A stretch of DNA of 64,000 nucleotides from UBA11872 sp965198285 (GCA_965198285.1 OZ240251.1:1364001-1428000); one strand, 5' to 3'. Counted from the stretch's first letter, positions 33,525 through 41,588 are shown. A program made the numbers and translations. Notes: generated from the letters alone by a model not told the origin.

Positions 33525-34031
33525 ATGCCGCGCGCCCAAGGCTCAACGACGCTCGCATCCGACAATCCCGCGCCGGACTTCGATCTCCCCGTGGCGGGAA
33601 CAGACACGCGCGCCGCTTTGCGGGATTTCTCCGGTCGGTGGCTGTGTCTGGTATTTCTACGGCATACCTGGTGACTGAGCTGCCAGGGCTTCCTGGCGCG
33701 GCTCGAGGTCGAGCTGGACGAGTGGACGAGACGAGGCGCGGCCGTCGCCTGCGTTTACGGGCAGAGCCTCGACGCCGTGGCGGGGTTCGCCACGCGTGAG
33801 GGCATCCCGTTCCCCCTGCTGGCGGACGCCGACCGCCAGATGATCCGCGCCTACGGCGTGTACGTTCGGATCAACTTCGAGTCGTGGAACATGGCGCGGC
33901 CAGCCGTCGTCCTCATCGATCCCGCGGGCATCGTGCGCGAGGTGTGGGTGGGGCGTCATCAGCGCGAGTGGCCAGTGACCGAAGACCTCTGGGCGGTGAT
34001 CGACCGTCACGAACGGAGCGGCGAGCAATGA
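33525..34031 (+). CDS. Peroxiredoxin-like protein with in-frame TGA, candidate selenoprotein
   Basis: The ATG at 33525 opens a frame that runs to the TGA at 34029-34031 with a single interruption, a TGA at 33672-33674 (codon 50). Before it lies NPAPDFDLPVAG and WLCLVFLRHTW; after it LSCQGFLARLE, then a typical AhpC/TSA ending (FPLLADADRQMIRAYGV, ARPAVVLIDPAGIV). Relatives carry RHxxCxxC at this point, so the TGA replaces exactly the first, peroxidatic cysteine, giving U-L-S-C. A hairpin with bacterial SECIS geometry follows at once. With Sec the product is 168 residues. No selA, selB, selC or selD is in the window. A nonsense mutation is the alternative, but the rest of the frame is intact. 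Confidence 0.75.
33677..33704 (+). promoter_or_regulatory. Candidate bacterial SECIS hairpin
   Basis: Immediately after the in-frame TGA, GAGC pairs with GCTC (outer stem), and TGCCAGG pairs with CCTGGCG (upper stem, seven pairs including one G-T). A CG bulge lies on the 3' side, and the tetraloop is GCTT. The loop begins with G and starts 16 bases after the T of TGA. Published descriptions of bacterial SECIS elements call for a small apical loop with G in its first two positions and this order of spacing. The match is at the short end. Confidence 0.6.
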
Positions 34032-34148
34032 CTGCAATGGGCAGCTTGAGTCCCACTTCGCCGTTCATCTATACTGGGTGCGTGACGCTCGGAACGACCA
34101 AACGTCACACACAGCGGCAGGGTGGACCGTTGGCACCGGAGGGCCACC

Positions 34149-34352
34149 ATGACCGCAGGCGAGATCAGCGCCGACCCTGGCATCGACACCGCACGGCTCG
34201 GCCACCGCATGAGCCGGCTCGAAGGCGCCTACGAACACCTCGCAACCAAGGCTGACCTTAAGGACCTCGAACTGCGGCTCACGCTGCGCATGCTCAGCAT
34301 CGTCGGAGCGGCCACCGGCCTCATCATCGCCGTCGACCGACTCTGGGCCTGA
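34149..34352 (+). CDS. Small coiled-coil protein with C-terminal membrane helix
   Basis: 67 residues. A helical segment (MSRLEGAYEHLATKADLKDL) leads into a hydrophobic C-terminal helix (LSIVGAATGLIIAVDRLWA). The ATG at 34149 follows GGAGGGCCACC. The plan resembles DUF1640-like proteins and the gene at 9937, with the anchor at the C-terminus. No function known. Confidence 0.65.
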   Translation: MTAGEISADPGIDTARLGHRMSRLEGAYEHLATKADLKDLELRLTLRMLSIVGAATGLIIAVDRLWA

Positions 34353-34421
34353 CAGCCAGCCAATCATTCGCTGGCGTCGGCTTCGACCGCTCCCGCAGAC
34401 GGTGTCACTGCGCAGTCGGTT

Positions 34422-36578
34422 CTAGGTGATCGCCGCCCTTAGCAACTCAGCCAGGTGCATCGCTCGCCCGGACCCAGCTACCGGCGGCCCCTCTTTCAAG
34501 TGCAGCAGGCACCCCGGGTTATCCGCGCACACCAGTTCGGCGCCAGTCGCGGCGAACGCCTCCAGCTTGCGGGCGCGCATCCGCTGCGCCACCTCCGGGT
34601 GATCGAACGAGAACGAACCGCCGAACCCACAGCATTCGCCTGAAGGTGGGGCCTCCACGACCGTGTAGCCCGCATCAGTCAGCAGCGCGCGCGGCTCGGG
34701 ACCCAGCCCCATGCCGTGTTTCGACTGGCAGGCATCGTGAATCGTCACGACGCCACTCGCCCGGCCGAGCATGTCGTCATTCAGTCCCTGCTCGGCCACG
34801 AAGCTGGTGAAATCCCGCACCTTGGCCGCCACTGCTCGAGCACGCTCGGCCCAGGTCGGATCGCCTTCGCTCAGCCGAGCGTAGTCGTGCAACATTGCCC
34901 CGGCGCAACTGGTCGAGGTGCTCACCACAGCGTCCACCTCCAGGGCTTCGATGGCTTCGACCGTCTGCCGTATCATCCGCGTCGCCTCGTCCTTGTATCC
35001 AGCGTTGATGGCCGGCAGCCCGCAGCACGAGTTGAACTGAATTGGTTCCACGCCGACCCCCACTGCCTCCAGCACCGCCACCGCCGCTTCCCCGGTCTCC
35101 GGCGACAGCCAGTCGGTCAGGCAGCCCGGAAAGTACGCCACCCGCAGGGCCGCCTCGGCGTTCGGTGCCGCCAGCCCTTCGATGCGGTCCCGAAACGGCC
35201 GCCGCTGCACGCGCGGCAGGGGCCTGCGCTTCAGCGGCGAGCCGGGCATCCGGCCCGCCAGCGCCTGCAACCAGGGCGCCTTCGCGGCCAGCCGCGCCCC
35301 GCGCTCCAGCAGCCGTTCGTCGGCCAGGGCGCCAAGGGCACCCTGCTTCAAGCCGTTGCTGGAATGACCCTCCGCCACTGCCCGCTCGCGCACGTCCAGG
35401 ATCAGGTCCGGTATCGGTATTCCGGCGGGGCACACGCTCGCGCACGCACCGCAGCCGGCGCACAGCGACTGCGGCCCCGCCACGTGCTCCGCACCATGGT
35501 GGTACGGCGTCACCAGCAGCCCGATTGGCCCCGTGTAGATGTGCCCCATCGCGTGCCCGCCCACCTGTTGGTAGACCGGACAAACGTTCGAGCAGGCCCC
35601 GCAACGCACGCACTGTAGGGCCGCCCGCATCCGCGGGTTGGCGCGAATAGCCTCGCGCCCGTTGTCCAGCAGCACGATGTGAACGTGTCGAGGTCCATGC
35701 ACGCCAAGCGAAAGCGACAACTCGATGTCGGCGCTGCGGCTGGGGCCCGAAATAAACGAAACGTAAGTCGAGATGGGCTGCCCGGTGGCGCTGCGCGGCA
35801 GGCTCTCCAGCATCGTCGTCGCGTCGGCCAGCGAGGGCACCAGCTTGTCGATGCCGGCAATCACGATGTGCACCGGCGGCAGCGCGCTGGCCAGCCGCGC
35901 GTTGCCCTCGTTGCTCACCAGCATCACCGTGCCGGTTTCGGCCACCAGTGCGTTCGCGCCGGTGATCCCAGCACCGGCGTCGATGAACCGACTCCGCAGA
36001 TGCCGCGCCGCTGCCCCCACCAGTACGTCCGGATCCGGCGGAAGGTCTTCGCCGGTCGCCTTGCTAATCAGCTCGGCCGCGCGCTCGCGCGTGATGTGCA
36101 GCGCCGGCGCGATGATGTGCGACGGACGCTCCCCAGCCACCTGCACCAGGAACTCGCCCAGGTCGGTTTCCACGACCTCGATTCCGTCGTCTTCCAGCGC
36201 CGGATTGAGCTGAATCTCCTCGGTCGCCATCGACTTGCTTTTGACCACCATCTCCACGTCGTGGTCGTGCAGCACCTGCAGCACCGCCGCCACGGCACCC
36301 GCGGCGTCCGTGGGCTGATGCACAACGGCCCCGACCGCTTCCGCAGCCGTTGTGAACTCCTCCACCAGCTCCGGCATCCGGTCCAGCGCCGCTCGCCGCC
36401 GGCCGCCCAGGTCGGCCTGGCTGCCCTCAAAGTCGCGAACCCGAAACGCCGCATCGCGCCGCTCGCTCAGTTGCGGCAGCGAACGCCCCAGCGCCACCGG
36501 CAGCGACTCCGACTCCAGCGCCTCGCGCAGCCGCTCCTTGAACGGCGGAATCGCGTGCCCGGCGGCTCCTGACACCAT
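34422..36578 (-). CDS. Fused LutB-LutA type lactate-utilisation Fe-S oxidoreductase
   Basis: 718 residues. The LUD domain occupies about residues 60-300 (VVKSKSMATEEI, VAETGTVMLVSNEGNARL). Two [4Fe-4S] motifs follow (CVRCGACSNVCPVYQ near 320, CAGCGACASVCPAG near 372), as in LutB. From about 480 the CCG domain pair of LutA/GlpC-type proteins is appended (FNSCCGLPAINAG and GECCGFGGSF). LutABC oxidises L-lactate to pyruvate; here LutA and LutB are one polypeptide, and no separate LutC is adjacent. It lies 42 bases behind the Gfo/Idh gene on the same strand. Its first 180 or so bases are duplicated at 38500-38683. Confidence 0.9.
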   Translation of the reverse strand: MVSGAAGHAIPPFKERLREALESESLPVALGRSLPQLSERRDAAFRVRDFEGSQADLGGRRRAALDRMPELVEEFTTAAEAVGAVVHQPTDAAGAVAAVLQVLHDHDVEMVVKSKSMATEEIQLNPALEDDGIEVVETDLGEFLVQVAGERPSHIIAPALHITRERAAELISKATGEDLPPDPDVLVGAAARHLRSRFIDAGAGITGANALVAETGTVMLVSNEGNARLASALPPVHIVIAGIDKLVPSLADATTMLESLPRSATGQPISTYVSFISGPSRSADIELSLSLGVHGPRHVHIVLLDNGREAIRANPRMRAALQCVRCGACSNVCPVYQQVGGHAMGHIYTGPIGLLVTPYHHGAEHVAGPQSLCAGCGACASVCPAGIPIPDLILDVRERAVAEGHSSNGLKQGALGALADERLLERGARLAAKAPWLQALAGRMPGSPLKRRPLPRVQRRPFRDRIEGLAAPNAEAALRVAYFPGCLTDWLSPETGEAAVAVLEAVGVGVEPIQFNSCCGLPAINAGYKDEATRMIRQTVEAIEALEVDAVVSTSTSCAGAMLHDYARLSEGDPTWAERARAVAAKVRDFTSFVAEQGLNDDMLGRASGVVTIHDACQSKHGMGLGPEPRALLTDAGYTVVEAPPSGECCGFGGSFSFDHPEVAQRMRARKLEAFAATGAELVCADNPGCLLHLKEGPPVAGSGRAMHLAELLRAAIT

Positions 36579-36620
36579 CAGCGCCTCATCACTTGCGGAA
36601 AAGCGCGCGAACGCACGCGC

Positions 36621-37625
36621 CTACCAGGGCATGCGGTGATAGTCGGTCAAGTGCACCTCGCGGCCCGTGATGCTTGAGGTCTCGGCGGCCTGCAGGACTT
36701 CGACGATGTGGCGGCCGTAGTGGCTGCTCGTTTGCGGACGCATCCCCATCGCGATTGATTCCGCGAAGTGCCGATACTGCTCGCAGAACCCGTGCTTGCC
36801 GTCGTGCTCCACGTCGCGCCACTCGTTGTTCTTGCCGACCCGCACCGAGCCGCGGATGGTGTACTGGATCTCGCCCAGCGCGCAGTGCGCCTCGATCCCG
36901 TCCGTCGCGCAACCGTGCGCGCTGCCTACCACCACCAGCAGGCCCGGAATCCCGTTGGCGTACTGCACAAACGCCGTCGTCGCGTCGTCCGCGCCCTGGT
37001 AGTGCATGGAGGTGCTCTGCTTGGCCTTTACTGCCACGGCCTTCGCGCCGATGCAGTGCGTCAGCCAGTCCACCGCATGCACGCCGTTCTCCATCCACAT
37101 TCCGCCGCCCATCCAGCGCGTGCGGTACTGGTAGCGGCGCCCGGCGTAGCCCAAGTTCTTGTTGAACCGCGACAGCGCCGTAACCACCGGGCCCAGCTGG
37201 TTGCTGTCCAGAATCTCCCGTGCCTTGCGCATCGCCGGGTGGAAGCGGCCGGTCAGCCCGATCTGCAGGATCTTCCCGGAGGCCTGCTCGGCCTCGATCA
37301 TCCGGTCGCATTCCTCCAGCGTGTTGGCCATCGGCTTTTCGACCAGCACGTGACGCCCGGCGTTCAGCGCGTCGATTGTCAGGTCAGCGTGCAGGTGGTG
37401 CCCCAGGATGATCGCAACCGCGTCCACGTTCGGGTCTTCCAGCAGCTTGTGGTGGTTGGGATACACCGCCGGGATTTCCCATTCCTTGCGGTGCGACTCC
37501 CGCAGCTCCTCCACCAGGTCGGCCGCGGCCACGCAGCGAGCGAAGCCCTCGTCCTCAGCGATCTGCAGCGCCGTCAGGTGCGTCTTCGCGATCCCGCCCA
37601 TTCCGACCACTCCGATACCAAGCAT
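36621..37625 (-). CDS. Gfo/Idh/MocA-type NAD(P)-dependent dehydrogenase, copy 1
   Basis: 334 residues. An N-terminal Rossmann fold has GIGVVGMGGIAKTHL. The EKP motif of the family is VLVEKPMANT. The C-terminal substrate domain includes GGGMWMENGVHAVDWL with the catalytic-type His. Family members oxidise or reduce sugars, inositols and related compounds. The ATG at 37625 is chosen because the Rossmann fold begins there. Transcription probably starts near 37955, leaving a leader of about 330 bases with a palindrome. A second copy (38726-39730) differs at nine residues by my count. Confidence 0.92.
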   Translation of the reverse strand: MLGIGVVGMGGIAKTHLTALQIAEDEGFARCVAAADLVEELRESHRKEWEIPAVYPNHHKLLEDPNVDAVAIILGHHLHADLTIDALNAGRHVLVEKPMANTLEECDRMIEAEQASGKILQIGLTGRFHPAMRKAREILDSNQLGPVVTALSRFNKNLGYAGRRYQYRTRWMGGGMWMENGVHAVDWLTHCIGAKAVAVKAKQSTSMHYQGADDATTAFVQYANGIPGLLVVVGSAHGCATDGIEAHCALGEIQYTIRGSVRVGKNNEWRDVEHDGKHGFCEQYRHFAESIAMGMRPQTSSHYGRHIVEVLQAAETSSITGREVHLTDYHRMPW

Positions 37626-37741
37626 CAAGTCGCTCCGGATATCCGAATCCTTGCCCTGACCAACCATGGTGCCAGCGCCCCGCCCACTCGGCATCCCGGC
37701 GCGGCGAGTGGGAGCGCGACGTGGGGCGTCTTCGTGCGCGT

Positions 37742-37763
37742 AGAGTTTTTTCCAAAAAACTCT
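37742..37763. repeat. Dispersed palindrome, copy 2
   Basis: Arms AGAGTTTTTT and AAAAAACTCT with a CC centre, in the leader of the Gfo/Idh gene copy 1. Adjacent GACCCGCGGCGGGGC is shared with copy 3. It is in the opposite orientation to copy 1 upstream of lhr. Confidence 0.8.
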
Positions 37764-37960
37764 TGACCCGCGGCGGGGCACTTTCCGGCGGCGATTGGGG
37801 TGCGTTGGGCGCCGCGGACTGGATGCCGATCATCGCCGACCTGGAGGATGTGAGCGGCGCGCTGCCGGGCGAGGTAGCGGCGGCGCGTCGTTCGACGCTT
37901 TCAGGACGGACGGCGGGGGCGGTTGGCATCCGGGAATGGGGTTGCGTGGACATCAGGTCT

Positions 37961-37989
37961 AGTGTACTCTAAACGAGAACGGATGGCAA
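37961..37989 (-). promoter_or_regulatory. Promoter of Gfo/Idh copy 1
   Basis: On the minus strand, TTGCCA (37989-37984) and TACACT (37966-37961) are separated by exactly 17 bases, a good sigma-70-type arrangement. The two boxes and the spacing are kept in the duplicate (40103-40075), although the spacer has diverged. That conservation supports function. Confidence 0.65.
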
Positions 37990-38089
37990 TCACTCTACCG
38001 GTCAGCGGTCGGCGAGGTCCGCGGGCGGGAGAGGTGGCCGTTGAATGGGAAGGCTCCGTTTCGCTACGACTCCCGTAGGACGACTATCG

Positions 38090-38683
38090 TCAGCGCTGCT
38101 TGTCGGTTGCCTCGATCCACTCGTCCATGGCGCCGGTCAGGCCGGCAGATTCGGACGCGGCCAGGGCGCGGCTGATCTCGGTGCGTATGGCCGGCGCGTC
38201 GAGGCCCAGCGATTTGAGCACGCGGGCCGACATCTCCGTGCCGCCCTCAAGTTCCTCGCAGACGACATGGTTGGCGCCGAGGGCGAGGAGACTGTCGCGC
38301 TCCGCGACATGTCGCGTTCGCGTGAGGATCGGAACGTCCGGTGATTCCGCTCGCGCCGCCGCTATCGCTCGGCGCGCCGCAGGCGGGTCGTTGATAAGCA
38401 AAGCCAGCACCCGCGCCTGGCCGAGGTGGGCGTGGGCCAGCGCCTCGGGGCTGGTGACGTCGCCGTAGTAGACGTGGGCCTGCTCTTCCCGCGCCGCCTG
38501 CCGCCGGCCGCCCAGGTCGGCCTGGCTACCCTCAAAGTCGCGAACCCGAAACGCCGCATCGCGCCGCTCGCTCAGTTGCGGCAGCGAACGCCCCAGCGCC
38601 ACCGGCAGCGACTCCGACTCCAGCGCCTCGCGCAGCCGCTCCTTGAACGGCGGAATCGCGTGCCCGGCGGCTCCTGACACCAT
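38090..38683 (-). pseudogene. Chimeric ORF: start of the Lut fusion gene joined to a Kef/Trk-type RCK domain
   Basis: 197 codons, uninterrupted. The first 61 residues are identical or nearly so to the N-terminus of the Lut fusion protein (MVSGAAGHAIPPFKERLREA...GGRR). From QAAREEQAHVYYGD onward it is the C-terminal part of a TrkA-N/KefC-type nucleotide-binding domain: GDVTSPEALAHAHLGQARV, LTRTRHVAERDSLLALGANH, VCEELEGGTEMSARVL. Such domains gate potassium channels and antiporters, but here the membrane part and the GxGxxG start of the fold are missing. The ORF lies 42 bases behind Gfo/Idh copy 2, as the Lut gene lies behind copy 1. It is a product of the duplication and may be expressed, but is unlikely to be functional as a transporter. 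Confidence 0.8.
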
Positions 38684-38725
38684 CAGCGCCTCATCACTTG
38701 CGGAAAAGCGCGCGAACGCACGCGC

Positions 38726-39730
38726 CTACCAGGGCATGCGGTGATAGTCGGTCAGGTGAACCTCCTGGCCGGTAATGCTCGACGTCTCGGCGGCCTGCAG
38801 GATCTCGATGATGTGGCGGCCGTAGTGGCTGCTGGTTTGCGGACGCATCCCCATCGCGATTGATTCCGCGAAGTGCCGATACTGCTCGCAGAACCCGTGC
38901 TTGCCGTCGTGCTCCACGTCGCGCCACTCGTTGTTCTTGCCGACCCGCACCGAGCCGCGGATGGTGTACTGGATCTCGCCCAGCGCGCAGTGCGCCTCGA
39001 TCCCGTCCGTCGCGCAACCGTGCGCGCTGCCCACCACCACCAGCAGGCCGGGGATTCCGTTGGCGTATTGCACGAACGCCGTCGTCGCATCGTCCGCGCC
39101 CTGGTAGTGCATGGAGGTGCTCTGCTTGGCCTTCACCGCCACGGCCTTCGCGCCGATGCAGTGCGTCAGCCAGTCCACCGCGTGCACGCCGTTGCCCATC
39201 CACATGCCGCCGCCCATCCAGCGCGTGCGGTACTGGTAGCGGCGCCCGCCGTAGCCCCAGTTCTTGTTGAAGCGTGAGAGCGCCGTAACCACTGGACCCA
39301 GCTGGTTGGAGTCCAGGATCTCCCGCGCCTTGCGCGTCGCCGGGTGGAACCGGCCCGTCAGCCCGATCTGCAGGATCTTCCCCGAGGCCTGCTCGGCCTC
39401 GATCATCCGGTCGCATTCTTCCAGGGTGTTGGCCATTGGCTTTTCGACCAGCACGTGACGCCCGGCGTTCAGCGCGTCGATTGTCAGGTCCGCGTGCAGG
39501 TGATGCCCCAGGATGATGGCCACCGCGTCCACGTTCGGGTCTTCCAGCAGCTTGTGGTGGTTGGGGTAGACCGCCGGGATTTCCCACTCCTTGCGGTGCG
39601 ACTCCCGCAGCTCCTCCACCAGGTCGGCCGCGGCCACGCAGCGTGCGAACCCCTCGTCCTCGGCGATCTGCAGTGCCGTCAGGTGCGATTTCGCAATCCC
39701 GCCTAGTCCAACCACTCCGATACCAAGCAT
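38726..39730 (-). CDS. Gfo/Idh/MocA-type NAD(P)-dependent dehydrogenase, copy 2
   Basis: 334 residues, the same length as copy 1 and about 97 percent identical. Changes include Met9 to Leu, Thr15 to Ser, and in the substrate domain NKNLGYAG to NKNWGYGG and WMENGVH to WMGNGVH. All key motifs are kept (GIGVVGLGGIAKSHL, VLVEKPMANT). The substitutions around the GGGMWM segment are near the presumed substrate pocket, so specificity may have shifted. The ATG at 39730 matches copy 1. Confidence 0.92.
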   Translation of the reverse strand: MLGIGVVGLGGIAKSHLTALQIAEDEGFARCVAAADLVEELRESHRKEWEIPAVYPNHHKLLEDPNVDAVAIILGHHLHADLTIDALNAGRHVLVEKPMANTLEECDRMIEAEQASGKILQIGLTGRFHPATRKAREILDSNQLGPVVTALSRFNKNWGYGGRRYQYRTRWMGGGMWMGNGVHAVDWLTHCIGAKAVAVKAKQSTSMHYQGADDATTAFVQYANGIPGLLVVVGSAHGCATDGIEAHCALGEIQYTIRGSVRVGKNNEWRDVEHDGKHGFCEQYRHFAESIAMGMRPQTSSHYGRHIIEILQAAETSSITGQEVHLTDYHRMPW

Positions 39731-39845
39731 CAAGCCCTCCGAATTTCGGATCCACTGCCCTGGCCGACCATGGTGCCAGCGCCCCGCCCACTCGGCATCC
39801 CGGTCGGGCAGTCGGGAGTGCGACGTGGGGCGTCTTCGTGCGCGT

Positions 39846-39869
39846 AAGAGTTTTTTCCAAAAAACTCTT
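39846..39869. repeat. Dispersed palindrome, copy 3
   Basis: Arms AAGAGTTTTTT and AAAAAACTCTT with a CC centre, in the leader of Gfo/Idh copy 2. It is followed by GACCCGCGGCGGGGCGCATT, the same flank as copy 2. Confidence 0.8.
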
Positions 39870-40074
39870 GACCCGCGGCGGGGCGCATTTTGGCGGGAAC
39901 TGGGGGGTGGGCCGCAACGATCAGATCGCGACGTCCGCCGGCATGACGGGGGCAAAGAGCCGCGCGCCGTCGGGCGAGGAAACGGCGGCGGGCCCTTCGA
40001 CAAGCTCAGGACGAACGGAAGGAGCGATGCGGGCGCTGGGCATTCGGGAATGGGGTTGCGTAGACATCAGGTCT

Positions 40075-40103
40075 AGTGTACTCTGACAGAGAACGAAAGG
40101 CAA
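40075..40103 (-). promoter_or_regulatory. Promoter of Gfo/Idh copy 2
   Basis: On the minus strand, TTGCCT (40103-40098) and TACACT (40080-40075) are 17 bases apart. It is the duplicate of the promoter at 37961-37989, with one change in the -35 box. Confidence 0.65.
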
Positions 40104-40367
40104 TCACTCTATCCGCCAGCAGTCGGCGAGGTCTGCCGGCGGGAGTGGTGGCCATTGCTGTGGAAGGTCGCGATCACCCATTGACGACACAGATAGGGCG
40201 CCGCGCCTCCAGGAGCAGCCCAGGCGACGGGTCCAGGTTGCGCAGGCCTCTGAGATCCGGGCTGAAGGGCATCGGCGTTCCATTCTCGGCATCGAACGAC
40301 AAATTCCTGCGACATTTCATCCCTACCTTGAGCGGCATCGGAGATTTCTCACGGAAGACGTGAAACG

Positions 40368-41489
40368 ATGATTTGCAAGAGAGTGTTGTCGCGGAATTCC
40401 TTGGTTGGATCGGTCCTGGGGGCTATGTTCGCCGCGGTGATGGTCAGCGGCTGTATGGTCGACACCGGAGTCGGAGACGGCCGAGATTCCGACCGCCCGA
40501 CGCTAAGTCAGGACATCTCCCAAAGGGAGGGCAGCGAATCTGGCGGTGAGCATGGCGGTCGACGCGAAGGCGCCGAATCCAGCGGCAAGCACAGTCGAGG
40601 CAGTGGCGAACACGGCCCTGCCGGTGAGGGTAGTGGCATAGGTTCTGACGGCGGTGGAGAGAGCAATGAAGCTGCCATGTCGAGCCCGATCACGCCGCTT
40701 GGTCAGTCGTGGAACGGTGTTCTCGGTGGGCTAGCCGTTGCGATGCGGTACGACGCGGAAGCCCGGTCGGTCCAGGGAACGGTGCGGAACACGCTCACAC
40801 AGACCCTGTGCTACGTACAGGCCGAGCCGCACCTGAAGTCCGGTACGAAGACAGTAGGAGAGCTTGGTCCCGAGAAGCTCGGGAACCTGAACCCTGGACA
40901 AGAAGTAACGTCAAGCCTGTCGGTCGCCAGTGAACCCAAGCTGGCAGGCGTTTCATTCGATGGATACGTCGTTCACATGGAGACATTCGACTGCGGCGGC
41001 CCTGGCCCCGTAGCTCACACTGGAGGAGAAGGTACTGAAGGCAGCGGTGAACGCGGCGCAGGTGGTGAAGGCATTAACGAGTCCGCCGCAGCTGGTGGCG
41101 AAGAAGGCAGCGGCGCGAATGCGCTGGCACTGGATGCGACCTTTGATGCAGTTCGTGGCGGCGCCCGCCTGATCCTGAAGTACGACACTCCCAGCAACTC
41201 CTTCAAGGGCACAGTCGAGAACACGACCAATGGCGTCCTGAGCCGCGTCAGAATCGAAGTTCACCTTTCGAACGGAACAGAGCTCGGCCCGACCACGCCC
41301 ACGGACATGGCGCCAGGCGAGCAGATAGCGATCACCCTGCCTGCGACTCCGGCAGCGTTCACTGGGTGGACGGCACATGCCGAGGTTGGCGGCGGCGGCG
41401 AGGGGAGCGAGTCCGGCGGTGAGCACGGGAGCGGCGGTGAGTCGGACGGCGAACATGGGAGCGGTGGTGAGCGTCGGGGTCGCGGTTAG
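40368..41489 (+). CDS. Lipoprotein with two FxLYD-like domains and Gly/Ser/Glu/His-rich linkers
   Basis: 373 residues. The signal peptide ends in a good lipobox (AAVMVSGC), so Cys29 is probably lipidated. Three low-complexity stretches rich in GGEHG, GSG and ESGG alternate with two similar beta domains: VAMRYDAEARSVQGTVRNTL and LILKYDTPSNSFKGTVENTT. Each is followed by hydrophobic strands and a PGQ/PGE turn, like FxLYD modules. The His/Glu-rich linkers could bind divalent metals. A two-component system follows 99 bases downstream on the same strand, so the lipoprotein may be its target or its signal-side partner. The 200 bases upstream hold no gene. Confidence 0.75.
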   Translation: MICKRVLSRNSLVGSVLGAMFAAVMVSGCMVDTGVGDGRDSDRPTLSQDISQREGSESGGEHGGRREGAESSGKHSRGSGEHGPAGEGSGIGSDGGGESNEAAMSSPITPLGQSWNGVLGGLAVAMRYDAEARSVQGTVRNTLTQTLCYVQAEPHLKSGTKTVGELGPEKLGNLNPGQEVTSSLSVASEPKLAGVSFDGYVVHMETFDCGGPGPVAHTGGEGTEGSGERGAGGEGINESAAAGGEEGSGANALALDATFDAVRGGARLILKYDTPSNSFKGTVENTTNGVLSRVRIEVHLSNGTELGPTTPTDMAPGEQIAITLPATPAAFTGWTAHAEVGGGGEGSESGGEHGSGGESDGEHGSGGERRGRG

Positions 41490-41588
41490 ACCCAACCTGA
41501 GTCGACCGAGCGCAACTGTGGCAACTCCAAGGTCGAAAGCCGGACCATGGACACATCCAGTCGATGATGGATCCGTAGAGAACCCGCG

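Larger units (their letters stand above)
36395..38060. repeat. Segmental duplication, copy 1
   Basis: About 1.67 kb spanning the 5' end of the Lut fusion gene, the whole Gfo/Idh gene, its long leader and its promoter. It is repeated at 38500-40165 with a few percent divergence. The left boundary is sharp at GCCGCCGG (36395 and 38500). The right side fades out after the shared GGCAATCACTCTA region. Confidence 0.85.
38500..40165. repeat. Segmental duplication, copy 2
   Basis: Partner of 36395-38060, offset by 2105 bases at the left boundary. It contains the start of the Lut gene, Gfo/Idh copy 2, leader, palindrome and promoter. It also holds a stretch CTTCGACAAGCTCAGGACGAACGG-like (from 39995) that in copy 1 (near 37880) is degenerate, so small insertions distinguish the copies. 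Confidence 0.85.

Noticed and set aside
34355..34378. Terminator between the small coiled-coil gene and the Lut gene (GCCAGC...GCTGGC)
   Set aside because: Only a six-pair stem with a nine-base loop and no T tract; too weak to report.
37742..37763. Palindrome in the dehydrogenase leader as an intrinsic terminator or attenuator
   Set aside because: It is symmetric, AT-rich and without a trailing T run, and it also occurs before lhr; reported as a repeat instead.
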